Of a stretch of DNA of 64,000 bases, positions 41,251 through 52,390 are shown one piece after another. Numbering within the stretch: the first letter of the stretch is position 1; each line of letters starts with the position of its first letter. The position numbers and the translations under genes were made by a program. Source of the DNA: Carettochelys insculpta (taxonomy: Eukaryota > Chordata > Testudines > Carettochelyidae); NCBI RefSeq assembly GCF_033958435.1, contig NC_134158.1:6157837-6221836 (forward strand), read 5' to 3'. Below the pieces are notes generated by a model that searched no databases, had not been told where the DNA came from, and saw only the letters and a program-made list of their open reading frames with translations.

Positions 41251-42346
41251 TCGCCTCTCAGAGAGCTGAATTCCACTCCTCTCACATGTGACTGCAAAGG
41301 GTCCCTTCAGAGCGAGCTTGTGCAACCCTGAACCCGTGTCTCTGGCCTGGAAATGCAGAGACGAGAGCAGTCTTGGGGACAAGGCTTTGAAATAGCTTTA
41401 AGGGGACGGCTCTAGGGACTAGTCCCAAGGGCTAAGCTAGGCTACATAAACCTGGCCTTTATCTCAGTTCTGTCCTGCTGTGTGAATTGGCTTCCCCCAC
41501 CACACATCTGGTCCCCCTCTGTTTAGATTGTGAACTTTTTGTGGCATGGCCTCCCTGTGTGTCTGTGCAGCACCTGGCACAATGGGGCCCTGATCTCTGC
41601 TGGGGCTCAACAGCCATTGTAAATGCCTCTGAAGGTCTGGCCCTAGTGACTTTGCAAGGTCACAAAATAAATTCCTGGCATAACTTTGTAACCCAGATCT
41701 CCTGGGTCCCCATCCAGTGCATTCACCAGAAAACCATCTGCTGTTCTCCTCCTCTCACCAGTTGAGAGCATTCGTTCTGCCTGGCAATGATCTGCTCAAT
41801 GCCTCTGTTGGGCCTGGCGTGTGTTTGATGTAAGGGGTACTGTGATGCAGCATCAGAATGGATCCATACCACTGCCGTGGTTCAAAGAGTTCAGCAATGG
41901 GGCTAATGGAGGAACTAACTGGCCAGCCTAGTTATTGCCTGAAGTCATGCATGCTCTGTTTTGCAAGAGAGGCCTCAGCACACATCGGAAAATATTAGTG
42001 TGAGACCACAACCGGCCAGTGGTGTTGTTTGACAGTTATTAACAAGTCACTAGGTGCTAGGGGCAGATCTCAAACTGCTCTGAATCTGTTCTAGCTCTGG
42101 TGACTGTACATCCTGTTCTGGCAGGAATCATCCTCTGTATAGTCCTGTCGTGGCTGTCCAAACTTTTCTGGCAGAAGTGGGCGTTTGTCCCCTTTTGTGA
42201 GAGAGAAGAAAATGGGTGGGAAGGAACGTGCAGTAACGCCAGCCCCACATGGGGGAGGAGGGGGATGAAAGCGGGCAAAGGTTGGCCTTATGCAGGAGGA
42301 TGGGAGCAGGAGGCTCGTCTCATGTGGTGCCCCATTTTCATTTTCG
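41251..42346. other. Upstream flank of the KLRB1-like gene
   Basis: No coding signal. About 41555-41615 matches the 67-bp minisatellite unit (GTCTGTGCAGCACCTGGCAC, GGGGCCCTGATCTC), a possible source module. Confidence 0.45.
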
Positions 42347-43040
42347 TAAAATCATAGAATCCTAGGGCTGGAAGGGACCTCAGGAGATCAGCTAGTCCAG
42401 GCCCCTGCCCGAAGCAGGATCAACCCCAACTAAATCATCCCAGGCAGGGCTTTGACAAGCCGGGATTTAAAAACCTCTAGGGATGAGGATTCTACCACCT
42501 CTCTAGGTAACGCGTTCCAGTGCTCCACCACCATCCTGGGAAAATAATTTTTTCCTAATATTCAACCTACACCTCCCCTTCTGTAACTTGGGACCACTGC
42601 TCCTTGTTCTGCTGTTTGTCACTACTGAGAACAGCCTCTCTTCATCCTCTTTAGACCCCTCGCCTTCAGGAAGCTGAAGGCCGCTGTCCAACTTCCCCTC
42701 ACTCATCTGCTCTGCAAACTAAATAAGCCTCATCTCTCAACGGAGGTCATGTGCTCCTGACCCCTAATCATTTTGGTTGCCCTCGGCTGGTCCCACTACA
42801 ATGCATCCATAGCGATTCTACACTGGGGGGCTGAGGACTGCATGTAATATTCCAGATGTGACCTCCCCAGTGCTGAATAGAGGGGAATAATAACGTCTCT
42901 AGATCTGCTGGAAATGCTCCTCCTAATGCACCCAATATGCCATTAGCCTTCTTGGCTACAAGGGTCCACTGTTGACTAATATCCAGTTTATCATCCACTT
43001 TAATCCCCAGATCCTTTTCAGCTGCACTTCTCCTTAACTA
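42347..43040 (-). repeat. CR1 LINE 3' fragment
   Basis: ATCATAGAATCCTAGGGCTG at the left edge is the inverted CR1 end. The minus strand then reads the CR1 C-terminal coding region with many breaks. Confidence 0.8.
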
Positions 43041-43269
43041 GTTGGTCCCCAACCCGGGATATAGGATCCCCCTAGCTCTGCTGGCACCAGAGAGCCAGAG
43101 GCCCAGCCAGTACAATGTCATTCTTCCTCATTGCACAAAGTGATGCAGTTGGGTAAAAATACTCCCAGTGACACAGACGTAGTGATGGGGCTCTAAACTG
43201 GCTGCTCTCTCCAAGATAGAGTTTGGAATGACCATGGATTGTTCTCTGGAAGCACCCACTTGGTATGAA

Positions 43270-43500
43270 ACAGCCTTTAAAAACACTAGCAGTATGTTAG
43301 GGAAGAGACAGAAAACATCACAATGCCTCTACATAAATCTATGGTACACCTCCACCTCGAAAACTGCCTGCAGATCTGTTTTCTCTATCTCAAGCAGAGT
43401 TGGAAAAGTTTCAGAGAAGGGCATCAAAATGCTCAAGGGCATGGAACAGCTTCTGTATGAGAAGAGGCTAAGAAAAATGAAGTCTGTTCTGTTACCCAAA
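43270..43500 (+). repeat. CR1-like coding fragment
   Basis: Reads in the order of a CR1 end: GTTGGAAAAGTTTCAGAGAA, then ATGAGAAGAGGCTAAG. Short and decayed. Confidence 0.45.
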
Positions 43501-44396
43501 ATTGGGCCAGCTGCGAAGTTTAGGGAGGACTAACAACCCACCGGAGTTTGGCAGAAAGCAGCACGTTTATTACAATGATAACTAAGCTCAAGAAAGGGGT
43601 GGGGGAAGGGGGCCACATTCACACTTGCACATTCATACCCACGCTTCCGGGCACTGGAGACGTCAGGCTTCTCCCAGGACAGGCACAGCTTCTCCCGAGA
43701 CATGATGGAACGCAACACGGCAGACCACTGGCCAGGCAGTCCGGCCGGAGGGCCTTCCTGGATGGTGCAATCTGGTGAGCGTACTCCTGAGCATTTGGCT
43801 CCTTCCCTTTTCGAGGACCTGCTCCTTCTGGTCTGTGGCTAGAGGTGACTTGGGCATGTCTGGTTGGTCCAACCCCACCTCAGGTAGTGTCCATGCATGG
43901 GGCATGTGATTGCTGCCTGATGGGGGTCTCTGCTGCTGAGTGTCCATGCCTTGAGCATGTGATAGCTGCCTGATCAAGGTCCTAGATGCTTTGTCTACCT
44001 GGGAGCTCTGCTGATCTCCCAGCTGCTCAGACAGCCCATTCATCCCACCTAAAGGCCATTTCTTCCAACCGGCCACAATTAAGTTGTTTAAACAAATGCA
44101 TGACAATGGTACAAAAAAATTGTGCTGAAAACTGTAGGTACTGGGGTACCTGTAATTTTTTAAAAGGGTACGTTATTGAAAACCGGTTGAGAAATTCTCT
44201 TTTATACCAGAAACCCCATTCACGCCAGAGTCTGTTAGCAAAGCCTGCTTCCTGCTCACAGCTCAGCATTACCAAGGTCTTCATCATTGTGCTTGACTTC
44301 TTAGGCCTCAGACCAGGCCTGTGATCAGCGTTCCCTGTAAGCTGAGCACTTGGGTGGCCAGCCAAGAGAGATTTAGGGGCTGTCCAGATGTCACAG
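43501..44396. other. Unclassified repeat-like region
   Basis: The stretch from 43530 has an inverted poly(A)-type CACGTTTATTACAATG near its left, as minus-strand LTRs in this window do. No termini could be fixed. Confidence 0.3.
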
Positions 44397-44741
44397 TGTG
44401 GGGGTCCCCAGGCCCTGCCCGCTCTCTGCAGTCAGATGGGGCTATCATTCAGCTGGGAGAACAGAAGGTTTATTAGGTGCCAGGGACACCACACAGAAAC
44501 CAGAAGCCATCAGTATGATCCATTTTGGGGACAGGGGCCCAGAGGGGGTCCCTGAGGCAGGGCTCTGGCCCTCCTTCCTCTCTCCCCAGCTAGATGAGAC
44601 TGCCCCACAAAACAGCCCACTTCCAGTTCCAACCCCTCCTCCCTCCTTTGTCCTGCTTCCTGCGAAAGGAAAGGTGTCCCCTGGTTGCCTAGGTTACAAA
44701 GACCAGGAGCCACCATTGTCTACCTGTGGGACGTCATCACA
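44397..44741 (-). repeat. Diverged gypsy-type LTR
   Basis: 345 bp from TGTGGGGG to CATCACA, with AGGTTTATTAGGTGCC near the left, laid out like the LTR at 31728-32158 but shorter and diverged. Confidence 0.5.
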
Positions 44742-44854
44742 CTAAAACTCCCATTACCACTACACGCTGACGCTGAGGCACCCACCTGTTGTCACTATAG
44801 GGCATCAGGAAACACATGTAACCCAACCAGGAGAATAAAATCTTCATACACCGT

Positions 44855-44972
44855 ACCAGCTGATTAGCAGAGCACCCACAGCTAGTAGCATGTATTTCTT
44901 TTGGTGGTGCACAGCTGCACATGCCTTGGAAAAAATATTCTGCACACGGGTGGAAAAAAATAGAGGGAGCAC
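44855..44972 (-). repeat. Dispersed 'ccctctaattttttcc' repeat, copy 1
   Basis: GGAAAAAATATTCTGCACAC and AAAAATAGAGGGAGCACTG form the reverse complement of repeats at 47795-47945 and 49463-49605. Confidence 0.55.
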
Positions 44973-45626
44973 TGTCTGTGATAGATGCACTTAGATTTCA
45001 TTCAGGCTCTAATCTTGCTATACTCTGGAACTATCTGGTGTTGGAGACAGGATACTGGGTTAGACGGATCCTTGCATGGAATTTCTAACTGGCCATAGCT
45101 CCATGGGGCCAATGGGGTCAGATGCCCACTGTGTCTCTGAGCTGAGTCACTCTCCCCACCAGAGCTCCTCTGGCTTATGCAAGCTGAGGCTTTGGCCAAT
45201 CACCCTTCAGAGGGGACTTGGTGGCTGCTAACCACATCCCCATTCCTTTCAGCAAGGTGCGACCTCAGAGAACTGGCACCACACTTTCTCATAGTTTCAC
45301 ACCACCTTTTGGGGTGTTCAGCAGGGGGACAGGAAAAGAGGTGTGAGGCTCACAGCTGCCCGTTCTCAGCCAAGCCCTCCGCCCCCTCTGAGCCATGAAC
45401 TGATGCAGTGGAAAATTTAGCAAGGCAAAAAAACACCCAGCCAGGACAGAAGGAGGCAATTTAATGGGGAGGCCAGGGGCTGAAAAAATTAAAGAGCCCT
45501 TGGGTGGGTGGACAGTCAGAGATCAGTGGCCTCACTGAGGCTAAACACAGCTGGGGATTGTGTTGAGGAATGGGGGTGTCCTCTTGTTAGACAGTTTGTG
45601 ACCCATCAAGTGATGCTCGCCAAATA

Positions 45627-45813
45627 AGGTTACCATATAAAAAAGAGGACACCCCTGTGTGGGAGTGTATCTGTATCAGAATCTACCCGCTCACGGTGTA
45701 GTAACGTGTACAATATATCTAGTACATTAATACACCGTGAGTGGGTAGATATTGACACAGCCACATTTCCCCTCAAGGATGTCCTCTTTTTTGAAAGGTC
45801 AAATAGGGTAACC
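45627..45813. mobile_element. Small palindromic MITE (about 187 bp)
   Basis: Ends AGGTTACCATAT / ATAGGGTAACCT with AAAAGAGGACA / TGTCCTCTTTT inside. An inner hairpin TCTACCCGCTCACGGTGTA pairs with TACACCGTGAGTGGGTAGA. Confidence 0.65.
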
Positions 45814-45901
45814 TAGGGTTGTACCTTTTCGCTACACCCGTTACTGTAACATCCACCCACCCTCCAGCCTGTGCCCCCTCAGAACACCCTGTTCTGTCTG
45901 T

Positions 45902-46775
45902 ATAGTAACAGAGAGGAAGCCGTGCTAGTCTATACACTATCAAAACAAAAAGCAGTCAAGTAGCACTTTAAAGACTAGCAAAATAGTTTATTAGGTGAGC
46001 TTTCATGGGACAGACCCACTTCTTCAGACCATAGCCAGACCAGAACAGACTCAATATTTAAGGCACAGAGAACCAAAAACAGTAAGCAAGGAGGACCAAT
46101 CAGAAAAAGATAATCAAGGTGAGCAAATCAGAGAGTGGAGGGGTGGTGGGGGAGGTCAAGAATTAGATTAAGCCAAGTATGCAGACAAGCCCCTATAGTG
46201 ACTCAGAAAGTTCCTGTCCCGGTTTAAACCATGTGTTAATGTGTCAAATTTGAATATAAAAGTCAGCTCGGCTGCTTCCGTTTGAAGAACAGTGCGAAAA
46301 TTCTTTTTCAGTAACACACGTACCTTTAGGTCATTAATAGAATGCCCCATTCCATTCCCATGACATGCCTGTTCTCTCCTACAGACAACCTCCCAACCTT
46401 AAGAGGATCCTCACTAACAGCCACAGTCTATACCCCAGGAATACCAGTCCTGGAACCTTTCCCTGCAACAAAGCCTGCTGCCAGCTTTGTCCACATATCT
46501 TCTCTGGAAATACCATCACTGGACCTAACCAGGTTACTCACAGAATCACGGGCACTTTCTCATGCTCCTGTACTAACATCATATATGCCATCATGTGCCA
46601 ACAATGCCCAGATGCTTTGTATATTGGACAGACTTCTAACTCCCTTAGACAAAGGGTTAATGAGCACAAAACAGACATCAAAACACTCCAGATCCACAAA
46701 CCAGTTAGTCAACATTTTTAATGGAATGGGGCATTCTATTAATGACCTAAAGGTATGTGTGTTACTGAATGAAAG
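45902..46775 (-). mobile_element. Penelope-like (Neptune-type) element, 3' half with inverted 5' part
   Basis: Minus 46350-46168 encodes the C-terminal end of a Penelope protein (H-S-I-N-D-L-K-V-R-V-L, then F-K-F-D-T-L-T-H-G-L-N), followed by the 3' UTR down to 45902. The upstream coding part, with the GIY-YIG domain, lies inverted on plus (46370-46767). The two parts share 48 bp as an inverted repeat (46309-46356 and 46720-46767). This is what twin-primed target-primed insertion would leave. Confidence 0.78.
46365..46721 (+). pseudogene. GIY-YIG endonuclease domain of the Penelope-like element
   Basis: A 118-codon open frame. It opens R-Q-P-P-N-L-K-R-I-L, has a Cys-rich stretch, then N-I-I-Y at 46575-46586 and Y-I-G-Q-T from 46620, followed by L-R-Q-R-V-N-E-H. 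That spacing fits the GIY-YIG endonuclease that Penelope elements carry after their RT. The RT itself is not present. Confidence 0.78.
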
Positions 46776-46819
46776 TGGTGACAAGTTTGGAATGGGTACC
46801 GTTATGAAGACATGTTTAA

Positions 46820-47325
46820 AAGACTAGGACTTTTCAGCTTGGAAAAGAGGAGACAATGAGAGGTGTATGGTAGAAATCTATAAAATCATGACTGGTGTTG
46901 AGAAAGTAAATAAGGAAAAGTTATGAACTTGTTCCTATAACCCAAGAAAGAGGGATCATCAAGTGAAATTAGTAGTGAGCAGGTTTAAAATGAACAAAAG
47001 GAAGTATTTCTTCATGCAACACACAGTTAATCTGTGGAACTCCTCGGCAGAGAGTATTGTGAAGACCAGGACTTTAACAGGGTTCAAAAAAGAGCTAGAT
47101 AAGTTCATGGAGGCTAGGTCCATCAATGGCTACTAGCCAGGCTGGGCAGGAGCGTGTCCCTCACCTCTGTTTGCCGGAAGCTGGGAATGAGCAATAAAGG
47201 ATGGATCACTTGATGATTCCCTGTTTTGTTAATTCCCTCTGAGGCACCTGGCATTGGCCACTGTCAGAAGACAGGACACTGGGCTAGATGGACCTTTGGT
47301 CTGACCCAGTATGGCCATTCTTATG
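46820..47325 (+). repeat. CR1 LINE 3' end
   Basis: A decayed coding end (TTCTTCATGCAACACACAGT, GTGGAACTCC) and the well-kept CR1 terminus GGGCTAGATGGACCTTTGGT ... CCAGTATGGCCATTCTTATG. Confidence 0.8.
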
Positions 47326-47794
47326 CCCAAAGAGCCTGGGACTGCAGCAAGGCCTTGCCCAAGACTGAAAACAGGATCTAACAGGAAGCAAGCAACACTG
47401 GAGTGGCCAACCCCCAAACTGGCAATGGTAGGAAGAAGCTCAGGGCAACCGATTCTGAGGCCCTGTTGGGGCATGGGATGGGATGGTGGGGAAAGTGGGC
47501 CAGGCCCCCCTAACTTCCAGACTGAGGCTCCTCAGTCAAGTGAGCATGAGTGGGGGGGGGAAATGAGAGTCACACGCCCTAACCACTAGTCTAGCTGGCC
47601 CTCCAAGGTGGCTGCAGCAGATGAGTGCCATAAATAAACCCAACCAAAAGCTGCAAGAAGAAGTGAAACTTGCTGTCACAAAACTGCAAAGGATAGGGCC
47701 TTTGTGGATATTTCAGCAGAACTTCCAAAGAGGGGAAGCCTAGATTTCATTCTGTGCCATTGCAGAACCCTTTGAAATGCCTGGGGAACTCCAG
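47326..47794. other. No recognisable gene
   Basis: Short open frames only. Confidence 0.35.
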
Positions 47795-47945
47795 CAGGGT
47801 TCCCTCGAGTTTTTTCAATCCACGTGTGGAATAAAGTTTTTACAGGCACTGAAGCATGTGCAGATGTCCACCAGAGGTCAAAACATGGGCTGCTGGCTGT
47901 GGTCGCTCTGCTAATCAGCTGGGTGGCATTTAAATCTTTCCTGCG
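47795..47945 (+). repeat. Dispersed 'ccctctaattttttcc' repeat, copy 2
   Basis: GGTTCCCTCGAGTTTTTTCA, GGAATAAAGTTTTTACAGGC and CTAATCAGCTGGGTGGCA are shared with 49463-49605. Confidence 0.55.
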
Positions 47946-48136
47946 TGGCTGCCCAGGCACTCAGCTTATTGGGAACACTGGAAACTGGTTGCTTTCCAGT
48001 AGATTTTCACAAGAGGGTGCACAGTCAGAGGGCTCACAGCACATTGGAATGACCATAGTTCTGAACCGACTGAAATAAAAGCTCAACCCTGAAATGAGAG
48101 ATGCTCAGTGAGGCTTTTACAACCCCAGTTTACAAT

Positions 48137-48715
48137 CCACAGAATCACAGGGCTGGAAGGGACCTCAGGAGGTCATCTAGTTCAGCCCTCTGCTTCAAGC
48201 AGGATCAACCACCACTAAGTCATCCCAGCCAGGACCTTGTCCAGCCGGGACTTAAAAACCTCAAGGGATGGAGAATCCACCACCTCTCCAGGCAATGCAT
48301 TCCAGTGGTTCACCACCCGCCTGGTGAAGTAGTTTTTCCTAATATCTAACCTACACCTCTCCCTCTTCAACTTCTGACCATTACTCCTTGTTCTGCCATC
48401 CGACACAACTGAGAACAATTTCTCACCCTCCTTTTTAGAGCTCCCCTTCAGGAAGTTGAAGGCTGCTATTAAATCACCTCTAAGTCTTCTCTTCTGTAAA
48501 CTAAACAAGCCCAAATCCCTCAGCCTCTCGTCATAGGTCTTGTGCTCCAGACACTTAATCATTTTTGTTGCCCTTCGCTGAACCTGCTCCAGCAAATCCA
48601 CATCCTTTTTATACTGGGGGGGCCCAAAACTGGACACAATATTCCAGATGTGGCCTCACATCAGTGCCGAATAAAGAGGAATAACTACTTCTCTAGATCT
48701 GGCCAGCATGGATTG
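48137..48715 (-). pseudogene. CR1 LINE, C-terminal coding end
   Basis: Minus 48637-48215 is an open 140-codon frame with L-G-L-F-S-L-Q-K-R-R-L-R-G-D, F-S-V-V-S-D-G-R-T-R and V-N-H-W-N-A-L-P, the C-terminus of CR1 ORF2. The 3' end ACAGAATCACAGGGCTGG lies at 48139. The best-preserved CR1 here, probably the youngest. Confidence 0.85.
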
Positions 48716-49462
48716 TTACCAAACAACAGAGGTGGAAAAAGTACCCCAAATGTTACTTAAGTGAAAGTGCAGCTGCTTTTATTTCTGGATACGTGAGTAC
48801 ACCCTCCCCGCCCCCGCCAAGCAGTTGTACTTTTGCTCAAGAAACTTTCTGGGCACTCTTCCCACTTCTGCTAAAAGACTAGCACAACAAAAAGGAAGTG
48901 AAGCTAGTGCTTGCAGACTTTTGTGGCTGCATCTGTTGGCACTGTGATCCCTGCTCTGTCCATTGAGTGTGCTGTGATAGGATCAACACACAACTCTTAC
49001 GAGCACCCCCTCTGGTTGCATGTATCTACTTTATTCTCTGGGGTACCCTCTTTTAGTGTATCTCAGGCAGTTTATCTCGTCCCTCCTGGGGCTCTGTCCT
49101 TTCCAGTCTCAGCTCTGTGATGCGGCTGTATCCTCAGCACTTCCACCTTGGAGACATTAGTCTCTTGAGGCCCTCCACAGACTCAGTCCTCACCCTGCCC
49201 CTGCGGCCAGCCAGGAGCTCGTTCAGTGCTCCTCTGGTCTCTGCTCGTAGATTGCCGTCAGCTCATCCCAACCACTCTCACCAACTCTCCCCTGCACTGT
49301 TCCACCACATCTTTGCATATGGCCCTCATGGGCCCTGATTGATTGCTTCCAGTGCAGCCACTCTAGCCTACTTGGAGGACCTCTCCTCTGCTCCCATCCT
49401 GGGATGGGCATGGCAGAGCACTGAGGTCTCCCACACAGGGTCTTTGGGCTTAGTCCGCACCA
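48716..49462. other. No recognisable gene
   Basis: Mixed composition; no domain or repeat termini seen. Confidence 0.35.
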
Positions 49463-49605
49463 GTGTTCCCTCTAATTTTTTCCATCCCTGGGCAGAATAA
49501 ATTTTGTTGTGCTTCAAAGCATGTGAGGATGTGCACCACTATAGAAACACATGCTGCTGATGGTGGGTGTTCTGGTAATCATCTGGGTAGCACCTGAATT
49601 GACAC
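49463..49605 (+). repeat. Dispersed 'ccctctaattttttcc' repeat, copy 3
   Basis: TGTTCCCTCTAATTTTTTCC, then AGAATAAATTTTGTTGTGC. The other copies are at 44855 (minus) and 47795. Confidence 0.6.
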
Positions 49606-49606
49606 A

Positions 49607-49879
49607 GGGCGGATCTACACTAGACCTGAAAGTGGATCTTAGATATGCAATTCCAGCTATAAGAATTGGGTAGCTGGAATTGATGTGTCTGAGGTCGACG
49701 TATAAGGGCTGTCCTCACAGAGGAAGGCCAATGGGAGAAACTCTCCTGTCAACCTCCCTTACTCCTTGCGAGAATGAGGAGTACTAGGGTTGACTGTCAT
49801 GCCCATTAGGCGGGCTAAATTGAACCCCAGAAGATCGACCCTGACCAGGTCAATCTTCTGGTAAGTATAGATGTGACCA
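49607..49879. mobile_element. MITE of the 'ctacactag' family, copy 4
   Basis: GGCGGATCTACACTAGACC to GTAAGTATAGATGTGACC, with inner GAAACTCTCCTGTCAACCTC. Confidence 0.65.
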
Positions 49880-50160
49880 CAGCGTACTCTTTTCAGTAAG
49901 ATCTGAGGTATAAATTGACCTGGGAATGTGGCTGGTCCTTTGGGATTTGCAGAATCTGTGTGTATTTGGTGAGATGGTTCACATGCCTCTTGTCTGTGTA
50001 AGGAGGGGACTGGTGGTGGCTCAGGATGGCTGGGATCTCCAAGGGGATTGACTGTATGACTTTTTTGCTAGCCAGTGTGCCGAGGAGATGTGCTCTTTGT
50101 GGCTGGTTAGCTGTGCCTCGGAAAACCACCAGTCTTGGGCTAAGACTGTAGAGAAGACTC

Positions 50161-50434
50161 AGGCTTGGTCAACAAAAGGAAAATAAGTTGATTTCAGATA
50201 TGCAATTCTAGCTACATCAGCAATTAACCTACCTGGCTGTCCTCACTGAGGAAGGTCTATGGGAGAGTTTCTCTCATTGACCTCCCTTGCTCCTTGCAAT
50301 ACATCAGGAGTACAGGGGTTGACTGTCGATCCCGATAGCTTGATTTTGAGCATCCCTACAAGGCATGCAAAATCAAATTCTGGAAGATTGACCCTGAGTG
50401 GGTGGATCTTCCAGGTAATGTAAATGTGACCGCT
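50161..50434. mobile_element. MITE of the 'ctacactag' family, copy 5
   Basis: Shares ATATGCAATTCTAGCTAC, CTGTCCTCACTGAGGAAGG and the right end GTAATGTAAATGTGACC with copy 4; the left end is eroded. Confidence 0.55.
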
Positions 50435-50831
50435 CTCTCTCTCAGTATGTGGTCTGGGTGCCACTATGTGGGACAGTGAACCACCCCCCTAGGTCTGTGG
50501 CTTGCACATGCAAATAAGTTTTGCACGTATTGGTATTGCTAAATTTGGAGGGGGAGGGGCAAGTGAAATTTGAATGGGTTTAACTCTGTTTTGTCTAGGT
50601 TTCAGGCATTTTTATTTTGCTGAACTCGATGTTCTGGAAGGGTATGAGATACCAACAGGCAACTTGTAAACTGTGTAAACTAATTATGTTCCCAGTGAAT
50701 TCTGGGGAAAAAAAGAAACCTTAACAATGGTATGAGAGCTAGTGGAAAGGGTTGATTTTCAATAACTATGAAGAGAAGGCAAAAGTGTGCAATAAATATT
50801 TCTGTTCTGTATTTGGGAAAATACATATGGT

Positions 50832-50950
50832 CATCATCATCATCATCATCATCATCAACCACCATGGGCTCAATACCCGATGGTGTCTGATGCCTCCTTC
50901 ACTATTTCCTTCTGTCTTTCCCCGTCCAGTGTGGAGTGGCTTCATTTCTG
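50832..50950 (-). repeat. Non-LTR element 3' end with GAT tail
   Basis: The plus strand shows an ATC array (the inverted GAT tail), then GATGGTGTCTGATGCCTCC, the reverse complement of the end of the LINE at 38745-39530. Confidence 0.7.
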
Positions 50951-51499
50951 GAGACTAGTTGTAGACATACAGATGGTGCATTCATATTATTTGGTGATTT
51001 TGAAACACTTTCTGTTCCAAGAGTAATTCAGGAGAATGTTAAACAATAGTTGGATATTTTAAAATCAGCTGGGCTGGGTAACTTCCATTCAAGAGTTTTT
51101 AAAGAGCTGGTAGAGGAACTCTCATCTGACTATTAATATTCTTTTACAAGTCTTAGCAGAGTGGGTCTCAGAAGGGTACATGTACTCATGGGGCTATGCA
51201 GAGGTCTTCCAGAGGGTACATCAACTCATCTAGATATTTGCCTTGTTTTACAACAGGCTATGTAAAGAGCACTAATGTATTCAGTACAAAATAAAAAATT
51301 TCATACGATGGCTTTTTATACTGCTCTATACGCTAAATTGTAAGGACAATATTTATATTCCAATTGATCTGCAGAGAAAAATGAGAAAGTCAGCAGCAGC
51401 TTTCCATGACACTTTATTACTTTAATGTCTGATTTTGTAAGCAAGCAGATTTCAAGTGAAGTGAAACTTGGGGGTACGCAAGATAGATCACACCCCTGA
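50951..51499. other. No recognisable gene
   Basis: AT-rich; no open frame of note. Confidence 0.35.
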
Positions 51500-51960
51500 A
51501 AGCAGTACAGTCACATATACAGAATGGGAAGCTGCTGCCTAGGATGGAGTACTGCAGAAAAGAATCAGAGGGGGTGTCAGAGTGGACCACAAGCTAAATA
51601 TGAGTCAATAGCGTGATGCTGTTGCAAAAAAAGCAAATGTGATTCTGGGATGCATTAACAGAAGCGTTGAGAGCAAGACACGAGAAGTCATTCTTTCGCT
51701 CTACTCATTGCTCATTCAGCCTCAGTTGGAGTGTTGTGTCCAGTTCTGGGCACCACATTTCAAGAAAGATGTGGAGAAACTGGAGAAGGTCTGGAGAAGA
51801 GCAACAAGAATGATTACAGGTCTAGACTATATGAGCTATAAGAGAAGACTGAAAGAACTGGGCTTGTTTAGTTCAGAAAGAGAAAACTTAGAGGGAACAT
51901 GATAGAGGTTTTCAGATACCTCAAAGAAGGTTACAAGGAGAAGTGAGAAAAATTGCACTA
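51500..51960 (+). repeat. CR1 LINE coding fragment
   Basis: 51639-51902 encodes G-C-I-N-R-S-V-E-S-K-T-R, L-E-C-C-V-Q-F-W-A-P and L-G-L-F-S-S-E-R-E, matching the CR1 region read on minus at 37832-38250. Confidence 0.7.
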
Positions 51961-52171
51961 TGGGCCTGCAGGATACCTGCTGTGGGACAGACAGAGATCT
52001 CAGGCCACTTGTTCATTGTGGCTGCAGGAGGGGATGTGGGGCAGACTGATGAGGCCAGGGGTAGGCTGGGGAGCAGGCACCTGAGACCAGCAAAAGGACC
52101 GCACCTGTGGTGGAGGAGCTGAGCTGTGCAGAGATGCTGGGACAGAGGGCAGCTAGTTCCTGGGTACAGTA

Positions 52172-52390
52172 TTGCAGCAGTTTGACGATGTGGTTAATAG
52201 CGACGATGCCACGCAGCTGAGGGAAGTTCTGCTCTTTTGCTATTCAGTGCTCGGCTTGAGATGTGCAGCCACCTTCAGACAAGTCCCCCTGCTGCTGCCT
52301 CATGTACTGAGGTCTTTACTCAGCATTGCCAGGCAGAGCAAAGCAGATTCACTGCTGGAGGTGCAGCTGTTGCCTGATCTTAAAGAGTGA
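52172..52390 (+). other. Unrecognised coding-like fragment, 72 codons
   Basis: Uninterrupted frame ending TGA 52388-52390, with leucine-rich helical character (V-L-L-F-C-Y-S-V-L-G-L-R-C, then L-L-L-P-H-V-L-R-S-L-L and L-L-E-V-Q-L-L-P-D-L-K-E). It resembles part of a helical-repeat host protein more than repeat noise. No clear splice borders or ATG. It may be a processed fragment, an exon or chance. Confidence 0.25.

Noticed and set aside
46365..46721. GIY-YIG domain as a homing endonuclease or repair gene
   Set aside because: It is joined to a Penelope-type C-terminus and 3' UTR and has an inverted duplicated edge, so it is a retroelement fragment.
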